Shown: positions 42,699 to 53,476 of the stretch, one piece after another
Layout: every line of letters begins with the position of its first letter
Numbering within the stretch: the first letter of the stretch is position 1
Assembly (NCBI GenBank): GCA_964030475.1
Contig: CAXIPT010000001.1
Location: forward strand, 6,973,629 to 7,037,628
DNA length: 64,000 nucleotides
Direction: 5' to 3'
Source: Tethya wilhelma
Lineage: Eukaryota; Porifera; Demospongiae; Tethyida; Tethyidae
Translations under genes and position numbers: made by a program
Notes under the pieces: generated by a model
The model's input: the letters and a program-made list of their open reading frames with translations, nothing else
Databases searched by the model: none
What the model was told of the DNA's origin: nothing

Positions 42699-45600
42699 GA
42701 GAGAAAGAGAGAGAAAGAGAGAAGGGTGGGGGGAGAACACAACACATGATCAGCATGATGATCCACAGACATGTTGATGTTGACAAGATATACAAGTGAA
42801 AACAATCAAGTTTCTAAAAATGAAAGGATGCAAAGTCAACAGTTGGATCAAAAGGAGAACAGATGGTGAAAGCCGGCAATTATCTGGCTTGAGACAAATA
42901 AAGGAAATCACCTCAAATACACATTAATGCAATACGTACACACAAAGTTCATTTTAGGATAAGTTATCATCAAACAAGAACCGATTGGTGCGTGTTTACA
43001 TCCTGAACTCGGTCAACTATACAGCTGTTCACCATCTCAGCCCCTCTTTGTTGAAGGGTTGTAGTTCACATGGCTTTCACAGGTGGGCAGGAGCCATTAG
43101 GTCATAACTCTAGACTGAGATAATCCACTGCTAATAAACACTAATACCACGTACCAGCTACTAGGTATATGGACTGCACAGAGTAACCTGATATATTAGC
43201 ATAATACCACAATACACATTTTTGAGTACTCACTCACAATGGAAACAATTTTCAAAAAACACTTTATCATCATTCATTTTGATCAACAAACTACAACAGA
43301 CACTTTTGTGGCATAAACACACACTACACACTCCCCCAGTCCCCTATGGGAGGCCAGTGTCCACTGTGGAGGAAGTGTAAGGTAGTGGGTACTGGGACTG
43401 TGTCAACAAACCTTTACAAGTAGCAAAAGGTCAAGAATGAAGCAATCACATTGATGTATGAGCCTCGTGACCAGGCTCCCCCTCTTTTTGGAGAAAAAAG
43501 CTAGGGAGGGGCATATTTTTTGTTTTGATCAAAGGAAATCACGCAATATATCACACGTGTGCAAGTGTATTGATCTCAAAATGACTTTGACACGATCCAT
43601 TACCGTTTAGGTGTTTGACTTTTCCTATTTTTTATAGCTCGAAGTATTGCTTATGCCATTGTACACTGCACACACTATAATACTTATCTGGTAATAATAT
43701 CATGGCTCATTGGAGTAATTCAACAGAGGTACTATTGCTTACATATTTCAAGGCCAGTGTCGTATTTCACAACCCTATCCCACAGGACTTTCAGCCATAT
43801 GGGTGTTCAATGGGCTTCACAGTGTACATGAACAAATGGAACAGCCATTATGATAATAGACAATAAAAAGATACACTGTACACACATACACAGTAAAGGT
43901 TTCCAGTAATTTATACATCAACTCAAAGTAGCCAACTAGTGGAAGCTGTGTGTTCAAAAACAAACACATGTAGGTACTGGTGGTCAAAAGTGCTTTGAGG
44001 ATTAAACACTCCCTGCTGATCTTCTTGTTCTAGCTGGTTGGGTGAGCCGCTAACAGCAATATCAACACTAAAAACTGACTGTCTGGATTTTAGCTATAGC
44101 TAAGACATTCCAGACACAATTATGACAGAAGGGATTTGGAAAAAATATACGTAATACATGGTCACTTAATCTTCAACCTAAACTTTGAACTATAACTCTA
44201 ACTCATTATACAACACACATTTGATAGTAGCAAGAGTCAGACAGTACCAATCTATGTATTTGTTGGTCATGCATATAGTCATAATGCGTAACGCACAGGA
44301 TAATGATATGGCAACAGAGCAAGCACTGTTACATACCAGTCAAGGAACACATTTGCACTTATAGACACTCTAATCTAAATGTGAAAGTATATTCACAGAC
44401 CCAGGAGAGGGAACACAATACGTACGTAAATGGAACAAAATGGCCAATGTTTTCACAACAAAATGTATGCAAACACCCAAGGAAGTTTCTTCACATAGCT
44501 ACAAGAGTGGGGGAACACAAAACATATAAAACAATAGGACAATTAATATTTTACCTTCCTCTAGCTGCTGATATGATAATGAAATGCATGAGTATGACTT
44601 CCACAGCCACACCAAACACAAAGCCCAAGGTACACAACAAATGCTCTCTAACCAGATCAGATAAAGCTATGAGTAAAATGAAATAGCATCGACCACCACA
44701 AGCATGGAACAAGTGCTGCATGGCCACATTCATATGGTCGGAGAAGAGAGACTGTGTACAAAGGACCAACTCCCAGTTAGTGTTTAACCAGGCAGGCAGC
44801 AACAATGGCATGAAAAGATGAGTTAAGGACACCTTCACCTAGTGCAAGAGTGTGTGGGAGGTGAGATACTCAAGTGTGTGAGAGTATGAGTTTCAAGGAC
44901 ATGAGTGAATTTACTGTCAGACTTGAGTGGTTGTAACCATGATTGCATGAGATTTTGAATAGCTTGTGATGATTGAAGTATACACCACCCTTCATAGTAT
45001 AAGAAATGGAGCATCAAGCCCAATGATTGAGCCACTCTTACTGTAAGCATGATGTGTGAGCACAATAAGCACAAAGGCAAGGGTAATGAATTCAAGCTGT
45101 CCGATAAGTGGTCTTCCTATTCAAATCAAAAAATGCCAGTATGTCTTTCTATGGCAGTGAAAAGTGTGGAATTGTTCACTATTACTCCTATAGTAACATA
45201 CACGCACATCTATGGGGATATAATAATGTATGGGGACAGTGTACAGTGCTCAAAAAGCAACCACCTTGAATTGGAACTTTTAATACTGCAGTCACTCTCA
45301 TATGACAGGTTCACAAATGGCCGATACCAGCTACATCATAGTTCTTATCAACCAGTACTACATTTGTCAGTGGCTGGAACATGTGGAGTCTATATAAGCA
45401 TAATTATGACCACACACAAACAAAAACATGGTGGGTGGGTGTCTTATGATGGCACGCATTTAACCAAGATACAATATTCATGAGCGAGGCACACAAAGGT
45501 TAATAATTATGAGACACGCCTCTCCAGCTCTGTTGTATTATAGAGGTATGGACAATACCAGAGGGACTAGAGCATTGTGCCATGCTGTTTGTGCATGGCA

Positions 45601-47043
45601 CTAAAGATGGCATTTCACATGGGAGTATCAGTTATAAAAATTAATGACGGAAAGCAATTTTGATTTTTGTAAACCCAACATTCTGTAATGTCTGAGGCAA
45701 AGAGCATTACCTCAAACAGACAGTGACTGGATGATACATACAATGCCATTCTACACACTAACAATGCATGAGAAATACCCTCTCTCTTAATCATTGTTGA
45801 AACAGCATGATAAAGTGCCTAGCTACTACATTTGTAGTACAGTACAATACGTTATAACATCCTGCACTTCAGTAGTCGGTGATCAGTCAAGACCATCAAG
45901 GGGTTTGAATCTGGTAAACAAAATCTTAAGGAAATCTCAGTAAGTTCACAATTTTGGGGAAGGAAATATGTACTTTGAATACACACTATAATGTGTATAC
46001 ACAGCAGTGACAGCAACCGGCAATTACAAACAATTCACAGATCATTAGAAATTCTTAGAACAATTTACTACTAGCAATCAAAGCTGGTAGAACAAACAAA
46101 TGGTACAGAGAAGACATTACATCCAATTTAGAGCCAGCCATAGACTTAAGCAGCTGTTACAAATTACACACAAATTGAAATAATTAAAATGTTAAAATAC
46201 TATGTGCACTTTGCTTTACAATCAAAACAGTTCTACAATCATGCAAATATGTCGGTGTACAGTTTAGTGGGATGTGTTACATACAACCAAAGCTTCTCCA
46301 TATGCCTCATTTTGTAGTGCTATTACCCTCTAGTTTTGCATTCTTTCATGTGAACCCCAAACACACATGCAATGTGACACACATACACATGCCCAGCTCC
46401 ATGGGTGAGAAAACAAAAAGGTTCCACTTACAAAGAGAACACCACAATTAATGTCACCAGTACACCGCATGCTGCTTTAGAGCCTTTGCTTCTCTTGCTA
46501 TGTTGCTGACAACAGCAGCAACAGCAGACACAAATGAAGTAGATTGTCATCAAGATGAAGAGACATATTACTGCCAGTATCGGTACACATGCCCAGATGA
46601 TGATGGTCTGTAGGTGTGCAAAACAATAATTTGTGATGAGCTTATAGAGTGGGCTTGTGTAAGCTATACACAAATCATAGTATTGGTATAATAATTGTGT
46701 GTGTGTGACTCTTCCATGCACACAATCAAAGCTGAATTCTGACACATAAAGTTCAATTTTCACTCAAAATAGGAACCTATTTGAGCTGATTAGTAACAAG
46801 GTACCACGCCCTCTTTCACCTTCAAATTTTCTTGGTGCTACTTTTTTTTGCACAAAAAGTTTTACACATGATTGCTATAATTTCTTCCATCCAAGACAGA
46901 CTCACCTCGAAATATTCCAGCGAGAGGGAGAATTGGTCTGGAACAGTGTCCAAATCGATGTCTATGTGCGGCACTCCGTTGAAGGTTGTCACGAGGCTGG
47001 TTGGCAAGTAGGAGCTGGCTGGAGGTACAGGACATGTAGCCAT
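39280..47043 (-). CDS. Tweety-homologue membrane protein (TTYH family)
   Basis: Thirteen minus-strand exons close exactly in frame to 516 residues: 46906-47043, 46432-46607, 42548-42659, 42099-42301, 41912-42019, 41766-41838, 41630-41696, 41310-41476, 41103-41236, 40783-40887, 39676-39765, 39515-39593 and 39280-39378. The family layout is complete. TM1 is followed by a Cys cluster (YFICVCCCCCCQQHSKRSKG), and TM2 leads to VVFSLALVGVGLW. A large extracellular helical domain follows, then TM3/TM4, ADICVDPDTLLRN (TTYH signature), ELIDYYLVCNESC, AYLGALSSFCDDA and TM5. The cytoplasmic tail is DETVVYDFPNDGSSPWDSYG. Vertebrate TTYH1-3 (about 450-530 residues) were described as volume- or calcium-regulated anion channels, though structures question a pore. 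The second intron is about 3.8 kb. Confidence 0.9.
39381..39460 (-). repeat. (CA)n microsatellite upstream of the last Tweety exon
   Basis: An 80-bp GT run on the plus strand. On the coding strand it supplies the CA tract ending in the cacag acceptor at 39379. Confidence 0.95.
42660..46431. other. Large intron 2 of the Tweety gene
   Basis: About 3.8 kb with no exon I can recognise on either strand. It begins with a (GA)n tract (42661-42722) and contains a short hairpin element near 43460-43513. ORFs up to 144 codons here show no family resemblance. Confidence 0.5.
43460..43513. mobile_element. Short element of the 'agcctcg...ccag' family
   Basis: It reads gagcctcgtgaccaggctcc, then ccctctttttggagaaaaaag and ctagggagggg. 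It has the same leading motif as the elements at 20393 and, inverted, at 4468 and 56736. Confidence 0.45.
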
Positions 47044-47361
47044 ATTTTCCCACTGCTATATTAAATTCAGTTTCACTATAAAACAGCTTCTGTCTCGCTG
47101 AGGCCAACACAGACCACTGGCACAACTGCACTAGTACAAATTCTGTCAGAAAAACGATCAACACGCACGATCTATGCAAAATATTTAGCTATGACGTCAG
47201 CTTATTGATCCGGCCTGCTCCACCCACAATTTTTTTGGACAATGAAAACGTTTTATGTATAGCTAAACTGGTAAATGCATGAACAAACAATTAACAAAAC
47301 ATGATTTAAGTACAGCTATTACTGTTACAATATACCTCAACATAAAACACAGAACAATAGG
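47044..47361. other. Intergenic region: Tweety 5' side and 3' end of CD225-A
   Basis: Presumed Tweety promoter and 5' UTR with a gctatgacgtcagc CRE-like site near 47188-47201. Beyond it lies AT-rich 3' flank of the next gene. Confidence 0.45.
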
Positions 47362-48923
47362 TTAGTAGTAGTATCTTGGGTGATGGTCTGTAAAGTACAG
47401 TCTCATGACAAAAACAACAATAACCGTGGTGATTCCAAACACAACAGCTGATGTGCCCCAATTGTAGGCCTGCCTCGATGCTACAGCAGCACCAACATAG
47501 TCACCTTGCTTGTAACGTCTCTGGACCTGTGGAAGACAACAAATCAGCACACAAAAATGAAGCAGTATGCTATGAACTATATAAGTGATCCAATTTCATG
47601 CTAGGCAGTACATACCATGCCTACACTCACATAACAGTCTATAAGGCTACTATTGTTCAATGATTTCAAGCTCAAAGTAAAAGATCAAGGTACATACACT
47701 CATCATAGAAAGAACCACTTTCAATTTACTGAGTGTGGAATCTGAAGCTGATGACTTAACATCCTTGCAAGAAGACTATCAAGCATTAATGTCACAATAT
47801 GGCTGGAATCCCCTGAAACTAACTCCATACCCACACACCATAACTATGCCACACACATAACTCACCTCTAATGATTTGAGGAGTGCAATAAGACCAAGAG
47901 GGAAGCAACAAAGCAACATTCCAACTATAGCCAGCCCAAAATAATCATTGGGCTTCTTGGGTGCTCCATCTTCAGTAGCGGAAGCTCCTCCAACAGTTGG
48001 TTGCTCACTGATGTACACCATGTGCTTACCAGTAGGCTGTTAGTATGTACACGCGTGCATTCAATAATTTCAACACATGTACATAAACAATGATTATTAA
48101 GGTACAGTACAAAACGAGTGCCTGCATTAATACATTCACAAGAATAGAGACTATGACATATTAACTCACTCACACACAATAAACTTACACGATAGCTACA
48201 AGCTAACGTGTCCAAAATATCAGAGGTATTTGACACAAAGCACACAGAACATATTAAGGGGTACTAAACTTGACCTAGAACTAGGCATCAGCCAAGCCTT
48301 TTGGTTTGTGGTATATTTCCAACCTATAAGCACACAATGGCTACTGCCTAGAGTGTTTCACAAGCACAATTTCTAAATTACTAAAGTTCACGTTTAAAAT
48401 ATGCCTTTTTAGCAGACAACACAAGAAGCAATTTTGGTGATTTTGTTCCTAACTTACATCCTGAACCAACATGGCCGGCACAACACGACCATCCAATTGA
48501 ACTTGAACCGGGCAGCCAGCACTCTGGGCTACGAGATGGGTAGGTGGGGCATGCATAGAATACTTGGGGGGCTCTGACATTGGTATTTGGGTGTGAGGAG
48601 TCGACATCATAATTATCTCTGGAGCAGTGCTGTCTCTGGCAACAGCTTGTACTGGATTAGGTGTCAATGTGGCTGGAATGTAGGATGGCGGGGGCTCATG
48701 AATAGGAGGCTCTTGTGTGGCAACATCTGGCGGTTGTGAATACAAAACAAGTTCGTCTTCACTGTCCCCTTCTGCCACCCTGTCATCCAACAACCTCTGT
48801 TGTTCCTCTTGGTTTGCTATTCGTGTAAACAGGAGGGGAAAGGAATAGTGAAAGGTTTATTCGTACAAAAGTTTAGTGAAAAAGGCAAAATTTGTAACGA
48901 AGAAACTTACAATTTTGACTCAT
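47362..48923 (-). CDS. CD225/dispanin protein A, with long proline-rich N-terminus
   Basis: Exons 48911-48923, 48458-48816, 47875-48036 and 47362-47526 close to 232 residues. A long cytosolic N-terminus rich in Pro, Glu and Thr (PPSYIP, HEPPPSYIPATLT) precedes the CD225 domain: NDYFGLAIVGMLLCCFPLGL, IALLKSLE, then an intron, then VQRRYKQGDYVGAAVASRQA. A C-terminal transmembrane helix (SAVVFGITTVIVVFVMRLYF) follows. The paired Cys in LLCCFPLG match the palmitoylated cysteines of IFITM-type proteins. Dispanins are two-helix membrane proteins of endosomes or plasma membrane with roles from vesicle fusion control to receptor scaffolding. PPSY is a possible WW-binding motif for Nedd4 ligases. Confidence 0.85.
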
Positions 48924-48989
48924 TTTCAGTGTTTTCCAGTAAAAGGTCACGAGATGCGAGATGTCATATACATGTTTGTTGACCACGCC

Positions 48990-49040
48990 CATTTTTAACG
49001 TCATGTTGACGTAATTGATCGATCCGCGCCCGCCGCGCCG
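48990..49040 (-). promoter_or_regulatory. CRE-like inverted pair upstream of CD225-A
   Basis: An imperfect palindrome, ttaacgtcatgttgacgtaa (48995-49014), holds two facing CRE/ATF half-palindromes. It is followed by a GC-rich patch (cgcgcccgccgcgccg), and a ccacgcccat box lies next to it. Confidence 0.5.
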
Positions 49041-49151
49041 CTACCGTGTATGGATCAGCTTTGAAAGAAAACACAAACACTAAAATACACACATGCACAA
49101 ATTATAAAACAAAATTAAAGATCATAGGTGCATGATCTTTTGAGTTGCAGT

Positions 49152-50016
49152 TTAATCACCATCATAAGTAAGAAGAGGAATGAGCCATGTCAACTGGCAG
49201 AGCAGCACAAAGATGGTCGTAACAATAGCAACTGCAATTCCCACACCAATGGCCCACTTGTTGAAGAGGAGAGAAGATTCTCCAGCTCGTCTAGCACCTT
49301 CTAGGTCTCCCCGTTGAAATGCATTCCGAGACTGTGTGTGTTTGTGTGTGTGTGTGTGTGATTGTGAATTATCACAATAGTAATATAACTCTTTTCTATA
49401 ACAAAACTGTGACTGCAAAAAGCATAGATAATATAACAGGGCCAGTTATATTATCTATGCAAAAAGCTACTATGAGTATTAATACAAACTGCACAAAATT
49501 ATCACTATTGGAACCACAAATGTTACGTGACATGCAACATTAGAATCATCTTAGAATCAAGACTATAAAAATGGTAGATACTATTATACTAGATAGAATA
49601 ACAAACAGGAGCGTTAGGCTTACCTCAACAGACTTGATGATAGCAACAATTCCCAGGGGCCAAAAACAAAAGAAGGTGGTAATTATTGACATGATAAGGT
49701 AGTCATTAGGTGGCTGAACACCAGGGGGTGGGCCTTGAGATACATACACAACAGGCTACAAACCAGAGACACAAAATACATATATAAAATTTTAAATGTA
49801 TGTGAAAGAGTCAATGATTTAGGCTGACAGCGATGACTTACCTGTGTCTGTGCAACGTAGCCTGGAGGAGACCCAGCTGAGTCAGAGAGTGTGTGTAATA
49901 TAAATTTTTATGTAAAAATGATCAGTCTATAATTTATAATTATAACTATATACCCTAAATTATGTATAATAGAATTATATACCGTAAAGAGGAACCTTTT
50001 CACTGTTTTTTTCCAT
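49152..50016 (-). CDS. CD225/dispanin protein B
   Basis: Exons 49983-50016, 49842-49876, 49624-49755 and 49152-49331 close to 126 residues. The start MEKNSEKVPLYG resembles the starts of the next two genes. The domain reads QPPNDYLIMSIITTFFCFWP, LGIVAIIKSVE, intron, SRNAFQRGDLEGARRAGESS, followed by the second helix (WAIGVGIAVAIVTTIFVLLC) and a short tail. It has one Cys (FFCFWP) where paralogues have two. It shares the intron position inside the domain with the other three genes, which marks them as one tandem family. Confidence 0.85.
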
Positions 50017-50313
50017 ACTCTTTGAAAGTTTCAGTCAAGAAACTCAAAAAATGATCTCGAATTGTCGACGTAGCTTCTTGTCACATGAATTACAAGCCCC
50101 TCCCACTCTTCTTTAGTTCTTATTAGCATGCCTATTTGTCATCAAGTGCAATGATTATACAAATTGTGTTCAAAAGGTTAGTACATACACAGCAATATGC
50201 ATACATAAAACAGGGTCATGGGGATAAAAAAAATTAATATCAAGCAATTACATTATACAATAAATTTTTTTCAGCTGATGAACATTAATAATTTATGTTA
50301 TAAATGATAATTA

Positions 50314-50528
50314 TTAATCTTCATTATAGCTGCCAGTGGCAAGAGGAATGATCCATGTCAACTGACAGAGTAGTGCAATGGAGATACTGATCACAGTGAT
50401 TGCAATGCCCACACCAATGGCAAACTTGTTGAAGAGAAGAGAAGACTGTCCAGCTCGTCTAGCACCTTCTATGTCTCCCCGTTGAAAGGCATTCCGAGAC
50501 TAAATTGTTTGATAGGATGTGATGTGTG

Positions 50529-50591
<63 letters not shown>

Positions 50592-52194
50592 CATTCACAT
50601 TGCCTATAGCTAGCAACAAAAGTCTTTATAGGCTAATTGCCGGTTACTGGAAGGGTGGAGGTGACAATAAAGTAGCTAGGGGTCACAGGGGGTCAATGAC
50701 AAACAAAATAGTTGCATACCCTTAAGTGTGCAGCACTTAACCATGTATCGAGTGCCCCCCACTTAAGGGTCATGCAACTATAATGTGTGTGCATGTGTGT
50801 ATATGTGTGTGTAACAGCATGTTTTGTGAGTGTTTGGCAATCATGACTGTGTATCAAACCATTAGTAACCATAACTGAATAGCTACATATCACATCGTAA
50901 ACTTTGAGCAACAACCTCATGTGACAAGCAATGGGAACAAAGTTAGTAGTCAATATTCCACTGGCATCAGGTCCAATGATCAAGTAAAACCTGCAGTGCT
51001 CAGCCATGTGGTTCACGAGCTAAAAACACTAAAATTTCCCAAATTATGGCATTTAAATATACTGGACACTGTAAGATAGCCACGAAATTCATTTTTGTGA
51101 CAAAAATACCACACTGTATATCTAACAATAACACAATAACCTCAAGATACATTGACATTCATAAACCAGAGGAGGTACGACACGAGTGCGCCTTTGCTGA
51201 GCTGGCAAACAGGGTGCACGTGATCAACTCTCATTGTGAAGTATTGCGGTCACATGATCGGAATGTAATTAAAAGACTTGCCAGCTCAGCAAAGGCGCAC
51301 TCGTGTCGTACCTCCTCTGTTCATAAACTATTCATAATAATCTCATGTGACATCGCTATTGGAACTGTGGAAATCAGCAATTAATGGCAAGTCATTCTAA
51401 ACTGCTCACTGACTTCTTGCACGCTGTGAGTATAAACAAGAGCATGCTGACTCTTGGTATAAAGGTTTAGCTACATGGAAAACAACATGTTATTGGATAT
51501 GTACTTGTAGTTTTGAACTGACTGCGATTTGAGACTCCTCAGAGTTACAACAAAACATTGAGACTCTTGCTATTGCACTAAAGCACCAAACTTTAACATA
51601 GTTGACACCTTTTCTAGAGGCATGTAGGAAAGCTCTGTTTCATCGCCATACTTCTTACAAAATGTCAAGGCTTTTCCGACCACTAAATAAAAATTGCTCA
51701 ACTGAGAATCTTTTGAGACGATCAAAGCTAAGCTGTTCTTAAGATTCGGATGGAACCACTTCATTTTTCGATTGGATTAAATAATACTCATAACACTCAA
51801 GTAAGTATACAGTTGTAAAAATGTGCACACATTTCTGTGTGAGATCATTAAAAATAGAACTCCAAATTACATGCAATTAAATACCTCAACAGATTTGATA
51901 AGGGCAAAAATTCCCAGAGGCCAAAAACAACAGAAGGTGACAATTATTGACATGATGAGGTAGTCACTAGGTGGCTGTACACCAGGGGGTGGGCCTTGAA
52001 CTGCATACACCACAGCAGGCTACATATGATCAAGAGAAAACCACAACTTCACATCATTTTACATCGCCACGTACTCAAACCACCGAGTTTACCTGTTGTG
52101 TGTAGTTTGGCTGGGTTTGAAGTGGAACTTTGTCCTCACTTTTCTCCATAGCAAGTTGATTTTGAAGTGGAACTTTGTCCTCACTTTTCTCCAT
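50314..52194 (-). CDS. CD225/dispanin protein C, with duplicated N-terminus
   Basis: Exons 52093-52194, 51885-52019 and 50314-50499 close to 140 residues. The N-terminus contains a tandem duplication that includes the start codon: MEKSEDKVPLQNQLA followed by MEKSEDKVPLQTQPNYTQQ. The domain is PPSDYLIMSIIVTFCCFWPL, IKSVE, intron, SRNAFQRGDIEGARRAGQSS, then a second helix (FAIGVGIAITVISISIALLC). The 1.4-kb intron within the domain holds a foldback element at 51167-51319. The two Met codons would give two almost equivalent starts. Confidence 0.85.
50532..50590 (+). repeat. (GT)n microsatellite
   Basis: A GT run in the intron of CD225 gene C. Confidence 0.95.
51167..51319. mobile_element. Foldback element with 42-bp perfect inverted repeats
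   Basis: The arms at 51167-51208 (cagaggaggtacgacacgag...) and 51278-51319 are exact reverse complements by eye, with a 69-bp spacer. A diverged relative is at about 8281-8403. It has no ORF of its own and is a non-autonomous MITE-type element. Confidence 0.8.
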
Positions 52195-52400
52195 GACAAG
52201 TATTCACAAGAGCTGGCACCTCAGAAATCGATACACAGAGCTGTATTTATATTACTCTTTTGTTTGGACACGTAATTTGACGCAAACTTGAGCTCCGCCT
52301 CGCGCTAGGCCGGCCGCGCCGCCGGCGGATCGCATATGCATATGAGACACGCTTGTGATCATTTGCGCATGCGCACTCATGATCTCAAAGGAAGCTGAGA
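52195..52400 (-). promoter_or_regulatory. Promoter region of CD225 gene C
   Basis: A GC-rich, CpG-containing patch (ggccggccgcgccgccggcg near 52310-52327), atatgcatatg, and an NRF1-type palindrome gcgcatgcgc at 52365-52374. Confidence 0.4.
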
Positions 52401-52529
52401 AGAAGGTACCTTTACTTCACCTCATCATATATACAATATAGCTTGGTGAAAATATAGCACAGAAACAACTGAAAATGTTTGATAATAACTTTAAATCTAC
52501 AAAGCTTTCTTCAGCAAGTCTTGTAAGTT

Positions 52530-53063
52530 TTACACACTCCGAGAAGCAGCAACTGCACGAAGAACAGCTATAGGGATAATCCAAAATAGCTGGATGACAA
52601 TAATTGCAATTCCAAAGCCAATGCTTATTTTGTTGAGGGTCAAAGAGGACTGACTAGCTCGTTGAGCTCGATCTATGTCTCCATTCTGGAAGGCATTCCT
52701 AGACTGGAATCAATGAGTGATGCAACAATAATTAATTTTATGAAAGTATGTAAATTTAAATTACTCACCTCAAATGATTTGATCAGAGCAAACAAACCAA
52801 TTGGCCAGCAACAGAAGAATGTACTGATTAGTGAAAGAACAAGATAATCATTTGGCGGTGTGGTAGCAACAGGATATGGATGGACTACTGCTGGCTAAAA
52901 AGAAAAATGAATTCAGTGTAGACATAAACATAAGCGTGATCAGTACATTCTTGAATAGTTTGCTTTCTACAAGACTAAGAATTTTTTTAGCCTTTACCTG
53001 TGTGACATGAACAACAGCTGGCTGAGGACCATCTTGAGGTGGAATTTTTTCACTGTCTTCCAT
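52530..53063 (-). CDS. CD225/dispanin protein D
   Basis: Exons 52998-53063, 52769-52894 and 52530-52703 close to 121 residues. It starts MEDSEKIPPQDGPQPAVVHV. The domain is TPPNDYLVLSLISTFFCCWP, IGLFALIKSFE, intron, SRNAFQNGDIDRAQRASQSS, then a second helix (ISIGFGIAIIVIQLFWIIPI) and a basic tail. Both Cys are present (FFCCWP). It is the outermost member of the cluster and is divergent from the MAP2K gene, about 410 bp away. Confidence 0.85.
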
Positions 53064-53476
53064 TAGTTAGAATGCCAAAATTTTCGTTGATAATCTTAGC
53101 CTTGTTTGAAGCAAGAGTAAATTTGCCTTTGGTTGAAGCCTGAGATATTTATCCATACTTAAATACGCAACCCCACCTCAGTCTGCACTTTCAACGTCTT
53201 GTCTCTTTTTGACCTTGCAACAATAGCCATGCAACTTTGCCCTTCCGCGATCCGGTACGTACGCGGTTCAACCGGCGCGCGCCATGATTCTACCCAAATG
53301 GGAAACTCCCGAATATGTAATGACGTCATCCACCTTAATTTTAGAGGGGCTTACCCGTGGTGGTACACATCATCTGGATTCGTCTCGCTTCTGTTTTCGT
53401 TCTTCTGAGGCTCTCTCTTACCCTGATATCTCTTGAAGGCTCTCTGTTCGTCACAGTACAGAAGAGAAGTTCCACG
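53064..53476. promoter_or_regulatory. Divergent promoter between CD225 gene D and the MAP2K gene
   Basis: It contains a GC-rich patch (ggttcaaccggcgcgcgcc near 53265-53283) and a gtaatgacgtcatcc CRE (tgacgtca) near 53317-53331. No TATA box is clear. Confidence 0.5.

Noticed and set aside
44303..45483. ORFs of 86-144 residues in the large Tweety intron
   Set aside because: No domain, signal peptide or splice logic supports them, and composition is that of AT-rich intron sequence.
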